Source: Coniella vitis (lineage: Eukaryota; Ascomycota; Sordariomycetes; Diaporthales; Schizoparmaceae). Taken from it: 64,000 bases of DNA. The position numbers and the translations under genes are program-made. The stretch lies in contig WUJK01000012.1 in the NCBI GenBank assembly GCA_011317545.1, positions 571,001-635,000 of the forward strand, written 5' to 3'. This document shows positions 53,598 through 64,000 of the stretch, piece after piece. The notes beneath the pieces are model-generated. The model was not told the DNA's origin and made no database searches. It was given only the letters and a program-made list of their open reading frames with translations. Numbering within the stretch: position 1 is the first letter of the stretch; each line of letters starts with the position of its first letter.

Positions 53598-55414
53598 TTC
53601 GCGGCTGGATACCTTCTTGTCGTTCGTATCAACAGACATTCATTGGACAATATTGTTCGCCGGATAATCAATATTACTAGAAGAAACGGAAGATGGCAGG
53701 ATCGGAATGCATCAAAAGACAAAAGACGATCAGAGACTAGATTTAACTTGTTGGGACTGTTGGACAGCGGCGGAGGCATACACGTGAAGCAATTCTTGTC
53801 TTCTCTTTTTCTTCTCCATCAAAATAAAGACCATTGCTTTTGCTATTAGTCAACAAGGCCGAACTCTGCATTTACATATTACTCTGTATTCAGTGTCCAC
53901 TGCATTATCGATGAGTGCCGGAAGTGGTATTTTAAACCTCAGCAAGCATTCGGCACTCGACAATCACCCATTTGTTCGCTAGTGGTCAACCAATACATAA
54001 TAGTTACATAGGTAGTAGTCACTCTATTTCTCAATCTGCACACTTTTGTTCATCCTATGCAATGCCAATGTTCAATCTCATTTATCCAATGTTCAATCTT
54101 ATTTATAAGTGTCTTATATGTTCAAATGTTGAGTAGATATACAGCACCAAAGATTCCAATGCCAACGTCTCCATAATGCTTCATCAAAAAAAAAAAAAAA
54201 AATCTTTTAATACGCCATGCCGATGAAAGATGCTTCCACGCTACCCAAAGATAAATCGAAACGCCCAATGCATAAGGTCCGTGTCGGCGCCAGATGAGAA
54301 GTTCAATAGGAAAGGAAAAGAAGGCGGGGGAAAAAGGGCTTTCATCGTGAATCGCTCGTTTCCAAAACCAAAAGTGTCAAAATCGTTAACAGCAGAAACT
54401 GCCCCGCGTGAGCGACATCAGTCTGTATAAGAATATAAAAATCAGGTGAGTGATTGTAGGTTTTTTTCTCCCCACCCAAAAAAAGGGCAAAAAACAATCT
54501 CAAAACCGTCTGTCTTTTGCGTTCAGCGTAGCAGGGCAACCCAAGCGACATTGCTGCTATCACTTGTCCCAAGCAGTTCCCTGGTTGGGAATCGAATTTC
54601 TAGTTTCTGGCGTAGACGCCGAGCAGCGAGCACTTACGCTACTCATACGCCAAGGCTCGTCTTCAAACTCAGCAGTCTAAGCCGGTCATGCCAATGCATC
54701 ATCGTTTGCTGTGTCGCTCGCTCTTGTTCTTTGGATCGACGGCCATGTGATGTAAAGGTGGCGAGTGTCTTATCCGAGCCAAGGTTCGGCTACCACGGCC
54801 GATGCATGCTCCACCTCTCGTCCAGGCGACAGAGATTCGAGTCTGCAGCGAATTCTGCAGCTTCAGGAAGGCGGTTTCGAGGGCACTGCACCTAAACAAG
54901 GTGAACCCCCTCCTCTCCGATAAATTTTTGCTTCTTCTTGCAGGTAAAGCAGCGAATGCGCCAGAACCCCTAACAGCCCCACTTGCTTGCATGGGCTTAA
55001 GATGTAGTGGGGACGGTGTGAAGCGTGGGCTGTGGGGCAATTGATCGTGTGCCTAGCCTGCAACCCTTGCCAATTGCATGCAAGATGATGTGCCAGCCCG
55101 AGTCACACCCGATGACAGGGCTGGGTGAGCAAGACAAAGAATCCGCGATATCGGCTGGTCAATGCATCGTTCGATGATGCCAGCGAACATATCCGATTCA
55201 TCCCTAGAACCGCCGACAAAGAGAAGCCAGTCAGGATGAAGATTTTGCATGGCAGTATCATGAGGCAGCCAGCATCGGATCGGTTCGCGAGATATCAAGG
55301 GGCGACAAATGTTGAATCAGGGTAAAAGAAGTGAAAAACCACTTCCACGGTGGGAAAGCGGACGCCGCTTGCCATGCGTGCCAAAATCACATCTGTCGGA
55401 AAGATTTGCTCCGT
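53318..55414. other. Convergent gene-free region, A/T-rich
   Basis: This is the 3'-to-3' spacer between FMP27 and the next minus-strand gene. It contains T/A homopolymers at about 53513-53550, a (TA)n tract at about 53557-53594, a two-copy repeat of CCAATGTTCAATCT(C/T)ATTTAT at about 54079-54109 and an A17 run near 54187. I see no gene. Confidence 0.55.
53557..53594. repeat. (TA)n microsatellite after poly-T/poly-A
   Basis: Perfect TA run directly after a T13 and A28-type homopolymer pair. Confidence 0.9.
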
Positions 55415-57022
55415 CTAGTATGTGACAGCGACCCATCGCGCCGGGATGCCATCAGGGCCTATTTCGTACGGTTTCGTAGTCGCTTTCCTTGGAGGTAGTG
55501 CCCATCGCGCTCGGCCAGGGCGTTGGTCGTCGAGCTTGCCGTTTCTGCGCATAGCCATTTCCATGACTGCCACACGGATAAAGTCCGAGTTATCGCGCAT
55601 CTCACGTTGCCGCGGGCCATGAGGAAACGATAACATGGCTTCCTTGCCTCGATTTGTCTGCTCGCCGCCAGAGCGAGCAGTGCGTGTGCCTGGTGGCGCA
55701 CTGCGTGATCGGTGCACTTTGTAAGTCTGCATCTGGATGGATGCAGTGAAAGAGCTGTGCGGAATAGCCACTAGAGGCGATATCTGGGACTCGAATCGAG
55801 TCGTCTGCGTGGGATTGAGATATCTGCGGACAGCAGCAGATGGCTCTTCCTCTAATGTCGGGGGCCTGCGCTCATCCGTAAATGGCACATTCGGCTCCAT
55901 AGTGAGAAGCGAGCGTGTCAAAAAATCCTCTGGCGGAATGGACGGCATATTCATGGACGAAATTGATCGGGCTGCATTTCGCAGGGCTCGGAGACTGGCA
56001 GTCAGGTTCGATTTAAAGGCAGAGCGGAAAGGACCAAACATTCTTTGCTCGCCTTTCTTCTCTTCACTTTCAGACGAGGTATCAAAGACAGTGAGATCCA
56101 AATCTTCTGTTTCGGCATCGGTTCGGTAGAGTGGATGATCTTGATGCCCGCCAGGCGGCGACGACACCGGTGTCAGCGAACGTCTGGTGGGCCGCACTCT
56201 TTGGCCTCGAGACACACTTTGGGGGCTTTCGACTGAAGAAAAAGCCTCCGTGGCGAAGGAATCGGCGAGAGAAGGCACCGAGTCGCAAGAGAGAGTGCGG
56301 GTAGACATGGGAGACGCGATGGTGTCTTCGCCAATCGATGAATAGCCATCGCCCAGATCGTCCGGAGGGCTGAGCAGCACGTCCAGAGGCCCCTTTATAA
56401 AATTCAAACTCAGCTCTTTTTCAGACTCTTGACTCTGCAGAAACGATTCGACAGTGAGGCGCTTTTCGCGCTGACGAGCTGCACGTTGGCGTGAACTTCG
56501 TCTTTGCGGTGGAATCGCAGTGACTGCCAACAACGCCGCAACTGAAGGGGGAATTGCATCTGGAGAATGTGTATCCCTCCATCGTGGTGAATTGGAGCGA
56601 TGTCTGGGTTCGTCATAGTCGCGGCGTGTTCGATGCAATGGAGCACGTGCAGTGTTCTTGGATTTGGTCGGAATCTGCACAGGGCTCGTTGGGGTAGTTG
56701 GTCTTGCGTCACTTGGAGGAGACGCAGGGCGGTTTGGGATTGGTGTACCCGGTACTGGGCGCATGGGTTGGCGAGTCTTGACAGTCATATTGGCGGCGGT
56801 AGGCGCAGGCGCAATGGCAGGGTTGTTTCGAAACAGTTGGGCAGCGTCGCGACCATACTTGTCCCAGAATGAACTTGTCCGAGTCGTTGCAGGAGACAGT
56901 GGCAAGATGGAAGACGAAGAGTTGGTGGTGGTAGCAGTGGTTGGGGGAGTAAAGCGGCGGCTCTGGCTTGGTTGAGGAGCCTGGTTCTGTCTAGAAACCA
57001 GGAAAGATCTGGGGGACATCAT
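55415..57022 (-). CDS. Disordered conserved fungal protein of unknown function
   Basis: Single-exon, 535 aa. Mostly Ser/Pro/Thr/Arg-rich disorder with short islands that look conserved: SSFWDKYGRDAAQLFRNNPA (about 50-69), PPSVAALLAVTAIPP (about 158-172), a SFLQSQESEKELSLNFIKGPLDVLLSPPDD segment (about 193-222), and a C-terminal block of the type DFIRVAVMEMAMRRNGKLD...RARWALPPRK...YEIGPDGIPARWV. The last block and the FWDKYGRDAA island recur in ascomycete hypothetical proteins I recall, so it is a real gene, but I know of no function. No signal peptide or membrane segment is seen. It lies tail-to-tail with FMP27. Confidence 0.8.
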   Translation of the reverse strand: MMSPRSFLVSRQNQAPQPSQSRRFTPPTTATTTNSSSSILPLSPATTRTSSFWDKYGRDAAQLFRNNPAIAPAPTAANMTVKTRQPMRPVPGTPIPNRPASPPSDARPTTPTSPVQIPTKSKNTARAPLHRTRRDYDEPRHRSNSPRWRDTHSPDAIPPSVAALLAVTAIPPQRRSSRQRAARQREKRLTVESFLQSQESEKELSLNFIKGPLDVLLSPPDDLGDGYSSIGEDTIASPMSTRTLSCDSVPSLADSFATEAFSSVESPQSVSRGQRVRPTRRSLTPVSSPPGGHQDHPLYRTDAETEDLDLTVFDTSSESEEKKGEQRMFGPFRSAFKSNLTASLRALRNAARSISSMNMPSIPPEDFLTRSLLTMEPNVPFTDERRPPTLEEEPSAAVRRYLNPTQTTRFESQISPLVAIPHSSFTASIQMQTYKVHRSRSAPPGTRTARSGGEQTNRGKEAMLSFPHGPRQREMRDNSDFIRVAVMEMAMRRNGKLDDQRPGRARWALPPRKATTKPYEIGPDGIPARWVAVTY

Positions 57023-57947
57023 GGCGGGCGGGCCAGAACTACTTCAGGCCGAATAATGCAAAGGGCTTGGCTGTGATTGGGAAACACGTCAAGTGCGCTG
57101 GGTCTGAAGTCGGGTGTAACGGTGGACATGTCCGGCTGGGTCGCGGGCAACTTGTCAACGCAGGGATCCGATGCGGACCAGGGCCAGGCTGCGAGTCCTA
57201 TGGGCAGTACTGGGCTTCGTACTTGCGTAGGTATCGCCAGCCAAAACCGCAAGCGGTTGATACAAGTAAACCGGGCAGTGGAGCCGGGAAAGAGTCGTGG
57301 CCCAAATGACAAGAGGTGGGATTGCCCAATGGACCGGGAAGACGTGCGGGTATGACGATGACCCGTATGTATCAACCAGCAGGTTGGGCCGTGGAAATGC
57401 ACACACCCGATTGCTGACTGGCTGACTGGCAGGACGGGGCCTGGGGCCTGGGCCTCGGTGCGTTTTTTCGGGGAGGCGTTCAGGGTCCTGTTGTGTGTAC
57501 GTAACAATTCGTAACAAGAACGCTTTTATGAGGAGCGCCGCGGCGGGAAAAGCAGCACAGCCAGCGAGCAAGGCTGTCGGTAATTGGCCAGATGGAGCCC
57601 GCAGTCTGCTTCCAGAAGGGGCGTTGACAAAGGGTCGAGAAGAATCGAGTGTGAAGAGACCAGGCTGATAAAGGCGAGGGCCGAAGTCTCAGATTTCGGG
57701 TACTTGTAGTTTTATATTGTCAAAAAGCTCCAGAGATGACTCTTTGTGCATGTGTCTGCGCTAGTCGGTGCGAATGGGGAAGCGTGGGTTCTCATCAGGC
57801 TGGCATCGCTCTGAAGAATGCCCAACAGCCACACATGCAGCTTTATGGCTTGAACAGGACCCGCAGCAAGTCGATGGGGAGCTTGATTAAGCAGCTGCCA
57901 AGCAGGGCCTCGCAGGAATCACTGGGTGGGCAAATGGGGCAGCAGGT

Positions 57948-57986
57948 GGTCGCGTGTGGTCGCGTGTGGTCGCGTGTGGTCGCGTG
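57948..57986. repeat. GTCGCGTGTG minisatellite (about 4 copies)
   Basis: Four near-perfect tandem copies of a 10-nt unit, intergenic. Confidence 0.85.
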
Positions 57987-60900
57987 CTCCGGGAGCGCAA
58001 GCACTACTACGGTATGTAGCGCAGTGTTGCTGCTTGATGCTGGGCCCGGGCCTGCGCTGTGAAGTCGACGCAGCGGCTCGGTGCAAATGGGCCAGTGGTG
58101 AGGGGCCCGAAACGTGCTAGTCTGCGTGCCCACTCTTTTCTCTCTTCCTCTTGCCTATCTGCCGTGCGTCTCGGGATTGCTTGGACGAGCGTGGACTGGC
58201 TTATCGAGCGGGCCGAGAGTCGAGACTGCGAGTGCTTGTAGGCGGTCGAAAGGAGCGCCCGGAATGCTTGGAACGAGGATAAATGATGATAGATATGACG
58301 ATGACGGATGGAAAGAGATGAGAGAGCGAGAATGGAACAACCTAAGAGGGAGGGAGGACAATACGAGCATGACCAGAATGACGGTACCCGGGGGCAAAGG
58401 GCTGTGTTAAGAGAAGGGAGCCGCGGCGCTGGGTAAGGGAACAAAGCCGTCCACGCGCACTAGGTACTTTTACTGGTTTGGGTATGTACACAAACGGACT
58501 GATAACGCGCCTTCCTGTCAGTCGTGCGTTGCACTTGCACTTGGATGGCCTTTCATGTGTGCATGTCATCCGTCCCTTTTGCTGATAAGGGAAGGAGCCA
58601 AACAGGGGTTGAGGAACTGGGGCTATCTGCCGTGCATCAGGTTACCATGTACTCTCATGCATACTCTGGCATTTCAGGTACTTGCTGCAAGTACCTATCC
58701 GGGGGTGCAGAGCCACACGGCTGCGCAGGCAGCCATGCTGCTGTAGTACAAGCCCCTGGGCGGGCCTGGCGGACTGGACGGTACCCCCGCCCCCTGAAGT
58801 ACATGGCATACATAGTATTATGTACTATCAGACTACTATGTATACTACTATGGTACTATGTATAGGCCCTGAGCACTACTATGTACCCCTACCCAACCAC
58901 GCCAGGTAGACGAGGCACAAGACACGACGCTTTGGCTGATGGGGCTGACAATTTCATCGCCCACAAAGGCTCCAACGGGCGCCCTTGATGATGCTCCCTC
59001 GCCATTCCCGCCATCCATATGTGGCAAAGAGCAGGTCAGAAAGTCACAAACAGAACAAAGATAACCCAGAGTCTTCGGAACACCGCAGACTGTTATCTGC
59101 TACTATGTGCTGGTTTCTTGACCGCAAATCGGTCCCGGATCGATGCACTAGAGCAGAACAGAGCAGAGCCGATTTGTTGATATCGCACCGCTCTCTGCCT
59201 CCACAAATGGTACGACAAGCCATCTCTGGAAAGTATTAGCCCGTCAGACTAATGACATTCCTCCACCTTCGCTCTTGGGGCTTGCTCCTTGTTACACTCG
59301 AGATGCTGATGAATCCTGTCCAGATGATCGACCTTCCGCTTGCGTACACCTTCATCCACGCCAATTTCTGCGGTTTGTCACCACTGGAAAAAAAAAGAAA
59401 AAAAAAAGAGCAGACCATGTATCAACCCATCTCCCTGTCTGTGCCGACTCACAGAGACTTTTTTACACAGGCGCCCCGTCGAATGGCACGTTGCTTATTT
59501 CCAGTCTGCCGACCGAGCCGCTTTCTCGAAATCCCGCCCACCGTTCAAGGAATCATGTACTATGTACTGTGAAAGAAGGGAAGAAAAAAAAACTTCGATT
59601 CGGTTTCCATCACGTTCAGAGCCGAAGACATACAGGGATGTCCGGATGACCCACTTGGAAACGCCAAACGCGACAAAACACAGCCAAATCCCAAGGGTCT
59701 GTCCGTCTTGAGGGAATCCCGCGGACCAGCACGGCATTCTGCCACTTTCCCACCGCTCTGATCGACAATTTCTTCATTTTTTCCCCGTGTTGCTCTTCTT
59801 TCTCTTCCTTGTCCTACCGGTAGCGCGTCCCGGGTCCTCTGCCATGGCTTCCATATCTGTTTCTCTTTCCTGTTCGTGTTCTTGGTCCTTGTCTTTCTGA
59901 TTTACTTATCAGAACTTGCAACTGAAAATCAAATCAGAAACCAATGCTGCCATTTTCTCAACGAAAATAAATACCAGAGACAAGAGGCTACATAGTACTA
60001 TATGCATAGTAGACAGTGGGATGTTTTCTGTGGGCTATGTACTATGTACTATGTCGTATCCCCACATGTCACTTTTATCTTCTCCACTGTTGCAGTTGCG
60101 GTGGAATCCGTCCTCGGCACTTTTGTCGTTCGGGCTGCTGCGACGTTCCAGCATTCAGGCCCTTCAGGTATCAACCATGTAATGGGAGCTTATCTTTGTC
60201 CTTCTCATTTACTTACATACGATGTAGTACTACATAGTATAGGATTTGCAGCAATGGGCTTCTTCTCCCACGCGCCCCTGGCGTTTCCCACAGCCCCGAA
60301 AACACGCATGCAAAGCCCCAAGCCGAAAGCCGAACCATTCCTCACAGGAGAGGAAAGAAAAAAAGGACAAAGAAAAGCAATCTGATCTTATCAGGCAGTA
60401 GTAGCAAAAGCCAGCGAAGATTACTATGTATTGTACAGAATACGCATGCCCTACAAAGTACATAGATACTCGTCCCATTAGTAACAACTCTCGGAAACAA
60501 AAGACAAAAGAAAAAAAAAGAGAGAAAGAAAGGCAGTGAGCCGTGTAGATCCAAAAACAAATTGTGCACATCATGTACATAGTAGTAATCCGTGCATATT
60601 CCTGATTGTATACGGGGCTATCGGATCCGAACTCTCTGGCTCATGCAATGCAGGGCTCCGAATATGGAGGAGGGAAGGGGAAGAAATGATTTTGATTGAC
60701 AGACAGGAGGAAAAAGAAAAGGACAAGGAAGGAAAGAGCACAGGCCGGGGAAAGACGTCTGCAAATGGGCTGAAAGTTTGTGGTTTATTCTTTTGCTGAT
60801 CCCATAATATCCAAGCCTGTACTGTGAACAGTGTCGTCCATCTTTGTATGTTCCATGATATTCGATATATGGTACTATATTGTCAACAGACCTGAGCACT

Positions 60901-62157
60901 ACGTATTGGGTAGTGCTGTGTACCTGACTAGAAAAAAAAGGACAAAAGTGCCAGAATTCCTCCGAACAAAGACGGATGTCGGCCCGAAAAGCAACACTTG
61001 GAAGACGGCAGAAAGAAAGACAGACAGACAGACAAATACTTGGGACATACTATGTAGTACCATCCATCTTGATACTTGACGAACCGCCCATTGGGTGGAT
61101 TCCCACACACTCCTCTGCACATGGCCGCATGAAGGCATTTCTTATCATTCAGCCCTTATTCGCCACACTCTAATTCCAGGGCGGGCTGGCTGGCTGGCTG
61201 GTGAGTAAGAAGCCTGTACATGTTTCCCTTTTTTTTTTCACTTCATTTGCTCACAATCCGTCCATACCAGCCCCCCCCCATCCTTTCCTTTCCCCCGGGG
61301 GCGGGTCTTTTTTCCCCAGCCGGGGAGAATGGGTGCGTGCGTGTGTACTATGATGTGTATGTGTTTGTGCACGTACATGAATGCATCACCTTATGCATGC
61401 CATTGACCAGGACCTGCCAGATGCGTATGTGTAAGTGCTATGAATACCACCACATCGTATTTACCATGTAGTGACGGCTGTTGGGAAACTCTGTAAAGAT
61501 CTGCCTCCCATGTACATGCAGATGTTTCATTGCACAGCACGGGGAGAGGGGGGCCGTCGAAATGTGTCCAATTCAGATTGGAGAGCCAATACCACAGTAA
61601 AACTAGGAACCGTCGAATGCGAGTGAGCAGAGCAGTGGGAAATGGCCTTATTGGCGAGTCGTGACGGCTCAACCATGGACATGGAGTTAAGAAGGTGACG
61701 AATAGAAAAGAATAAGAAGCCGCCAGCCCTCCAGCCCCAAAATTTACACCTATGGTTGAAGAAATCCTGATTCCTCACCGTTGCCTCGATGATACTAGCA
61801 CGTCTTGACGTGAGCACGTGAGAAGAGTCCGGGGCCAGGGTTAGGGGGGAGGGTGGTATTCCTTTTCAGCGACCTACAGCTACCATGTACATAGTACATC
61901 TTAGTGTAGACTACGTAGTATGCGTTGCAGACCAACATTATGGACTCTTTGCAGAATTGTTCCTGGCGGTCTTTTCAAACAAAAGTCTGTCTCGGTGAGA
62001 GAATTCGAACCCGCCCCTTGTCATTGTCACGGTTCACTATCAAAACTTCACGCCCGTCATTATTGGCTCGGATCCCCAATCCCCTGTACTAGGTACTGCA
62101 TAGTACTTATTATGATCCATGGGATCGAGCCCATGTACGTCGGCTCTGGCGGGCTTT

Positions 62158-62163
<6 letters not shown>

Positions 62164-62220
<57 letters not shown>
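62164..62220. repeat. 57-nt poly-T tract
   Basis: Uninterrupted T run in the gene-free region. Confidence 0.85.
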
Positions 62221-62223
<3 letters not shown>

Positions 62224-62914
62224 GCTTATCACATTTTAGAACCGCGTGTATCCGATAAACCACCAAGATGATTCGGGGGAGAACACCAAAGAAAGGCTGT
62301 TTATCTGGATATCCTCGCTAAACACAAACACTACATTCTTATCTATGACTGCAGATACAAGCCAGGTCACTACTAGGTAACCAGCCCTCGAGAGATATAG
62401 CCTATGGGCGCCATGGAGAGAATGATCCGAAGATCGGGACTATGGGAATCAATTCAGAAGTTCCACTGCGCTGAGTGTCGGCAAGCGCAAAACAAGGCTC
62501 GCTTAACGTACGATGTACGCGAGTGGTCCTCGCCAGTCTGTTTTCCTGGTCACACGGCGCCAGGCTCTGTTGTCGTACTATGTACACAGGAAAATAGACT
62601 TTCTGGATATGCACGGTGCCTAGTCATGATGATGAGAAGCCCAACAGCCGCCCACCCTCCCGACGGATCGACGCGGGAACACGCCATGGCTCCTTCGCAT
62701 GGTGCCTAGGATGAACTTCCAAGACGAGTTTCAACTTGACGAGCCAAACGAGTAACATCCGAATGATAACCCTTGTTGGATAATTGATATTCTTTTCCAA
62801 GATAGCCTCTTATCTCTTCTGTACATTCATCCACCATGACTCTGGGTATTCTAACATGACACAGCCTCTATAAACTCTTGTTCCGTCTGGAATTCTGTAC
62901 AATGTGGCGCGTTT

Positions 62915-64000
62915 CTACTCGTCCTCCCCTGCCTTGGCAGCCTTCTTCCTCGCCTCGGCATCGCGAGCCCACTCCTTGGCCTTGGCACTGACCCGCTCGC
63001 GGCTCTTTGCATCGCCATTCTCCTCCTCCCACTTGGCCCAGCGCTGGAACCAGCCCTTTGCCTTGTGCGGCTTGAGACCCTTGGTCTTGAGCCCGCGCTC
63101 AAACACCCCGCGCACAGCCGTCGCATCCGCAACCTCCTTCTTGCCGCTGGCGGCACCGCTGGCGTTCTTCTTAGCCGCCGCGTGCGCCGAAATTTCCAGG
63201 TCAAGCAGCTGGTTCCACAGGTCGAACTTCTTGGGGTACGCCGACAGCAGACCCTCAAACATGGTCCGCCCGCGTTCTTGGTCTCCGCTGGCGGAGCGGA
63301 ACTCGAGCGCCGCGAATTTGGTCATGAGCGACACGTGTGTGTGGGGCGGGAGAGCCTGTGTCGCGCGGGGCAGCAGCTGGCGTGCGCGTTCGGCGTCCTG
63401 GACCGTGTTGTGCAGGAAGTGGGCGTAGTTGGTCCAGACGGAGGGGGCTTTGGCACCAAACTTCTTGGTCATGTTTTGGAAGAGCTCATCGGCCTTCTGT
63501 AAAAGCGGGAAGAAAACGTATTGTGTCAGTGTATTGAGTTTGTCGTAAATGTACGAATGGGAAAAGGTAAGTATAGTGGGTTTGGAGGAGGGGTTGTTAT
63601 ACGTACCTCTTGCTTGCCAGTCTTGATGTAAATCGTCGTTAGTCGCTCGTGCACGACCTGCTCGTCATTGTACTGACAGGCCCGCTTAAAGACCTCGTCA
63701 AGAGTCTCGTCCGTGCCGTAGGCGTTCTCCATGTTGAGGTAGGCGGTCCAGACGTTGAGCTTCTCGGCCTCCTCGCGGATGTTGATTGTCTTGAGCGCGC
63801 GGTCGGCGATCTCGCGGGCCTTGGAGGCTTCGCTGACTTGCAGGTGGAAAGCCATGTACTGTATCCACAGCTCAGACGAGTCGGGCTGTCCCAGCAAGAG
63901 CCTCTCAAAGTCGCCTGCGTTTTGGGGTCCGTTGGTATCGAGCTGAGCTGTGCGGTCCACCAAGATCTCGGGCTTTCTCTTCTTCTTTTTCTTCTTGTCT
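62915..64000 (-). CDS. RRP5: RRP5, pre-rRNA processing factor, C-terminal HAT-repeat part (partial)
   Basis: Two exons are visible, 64000-63607 (continuing beyond the window) and 63496-62915. The intron is 110 nt with donor GTACGT and a TTTTACAG acceptor. About 324 aa are visible. It starts in a Lys-rich stretch (KKKKKKRKPEILVDR), then DFERLLLGQPDSSELWIQYMAFHLQ, which opens the half-a-TPR (HAT) repeats. Repeats continue with LNVWTAYLNMENAYG, ERLTTIYIKTGKQE, SVWTNYAHFLHN and KFDLWNQLLDLEIS. The tail is charged (FQRWAKWEEENGDAKSRERV...EARKKAAKAGEDE). This is the C-terminal module of Rrp5/PDCD11, which acts in the nucleolus in both 18S and 5.8S/25S rRNA pathways. The S1-domain N-terminal part lies outside the window. 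Confidence 0.9.

Larger units (their letters stand above)
57023..62914. other. 5.9-kb gene-free region dense in ACTATGTA motifs
   Basis: No gene is supported on either strand; frames up to about 145 codons lack domains and splice logic. It contains a GTCGCGTGTG minisatellite at about 57948-57986, (GGCT)n at about 61187-61200, a 57-nt poly-T at 62164-62220 and thirteen ACTATGTA/TACATAGT sites between 58809 and 62584. The left end is upstream of the disordered-protein gene, and the right end is downstream of RRP5. Confidence 0.55.

Noticed and set aside
58007..58444. 145-codon minus-strand frame in the gene desert
   Set aside because: Contains repeats and no domain.
62003..62020. tRNA-like B box on the minus strand (GGTTCGAATTC)
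   Set aside because: T-stem has mismatches and no cloverleaf or acceptor stem fits.

Overview
This is a window of nuclear DNA from a filamentous ascomycete. Genes carry short introns (about 60-130 nt) with GT(A/G)AGT-like donors, CTAAC/CTGAC branch points and CAG/TAG acceptors. Intergenic DNA is long and rich in homopolymers and microsatellites. The gene content (FMP27/BLTP2, GPHR, a PEX11-like protein, eIF3l, eIF4B, EFL1, RRP5, fungal-type USP) is fungal. I lean towards Sordariomycetes, but nothing here fixes the genus.

Layout. 1-7 kb: an iron-ADH-like dehydrogenase (-), a small four-helix membrane protein (-) and a P-loop sulfotransferase-like protein with a C-terminal membrane anchor (+). 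8-12 kb: an Old-Yellow-Enzyme-type flavin oxidoreductase (+) and a PEX11-like peroxisomal membrane protein (+). 13-16 kb: a Ser/Thr-rich, probably GPI-anchored secreted protein (-), then a foldback/MITE-like element. 16.8-22.6 kb: a divergent pair, the ribosome-maturation GTPase EFL1 (-) and eIF3 subunit L (+). 22.6-26.7 kb: gene-free. 26.7-33.7 kb: a universal-stress-protein gene with a 1.4 kb intron (+) and a Golgi pH regulator-like membrane protein (+). 35.7-40.6 kb: eIF4B (-), divergent from a Tim17/22/23-family protein (+), then a small hydrophilic protein (-). 43.8-53.3 kb: one uninterrupted 9.5 kb ORF for the lipid-transfer protein FMP27/BLTP2 (+). 55.4-57.0 kb: a disordered protein of a fungal-only type (-). 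57.0-62.9 kb: gene-free. 62.9-64 kb: the C-terminal part of the pre-rRNA processing factor RRP5 (-), running off the window.

These are mostly housekeeping genes and there is no biosynthetic cluster. Four of them (EFL1, eIF3l, eIF4B, RRP5) serve ribosome assembly or translation initiation, but they are not contiguous. FMP27, GPHR, PEX11-like and the Tim17-family protein are organelle-membrane proteins.

The most unusual signals are non-coding or structural: a roughly 580 bp element with 53 bp perfect terminal inverted repeats and a 6 bp direct repeat at its ends (15562-16153); an 8-mer, ACTATGTA, found by eye at 21 intergenic sites and concentrated at 58.8-62.6 kb; a probable 6-nt microexon in eIF4B; a GC-AG intron in the Tim17-family gene; and a long USP intron that holds a second in-frame start.
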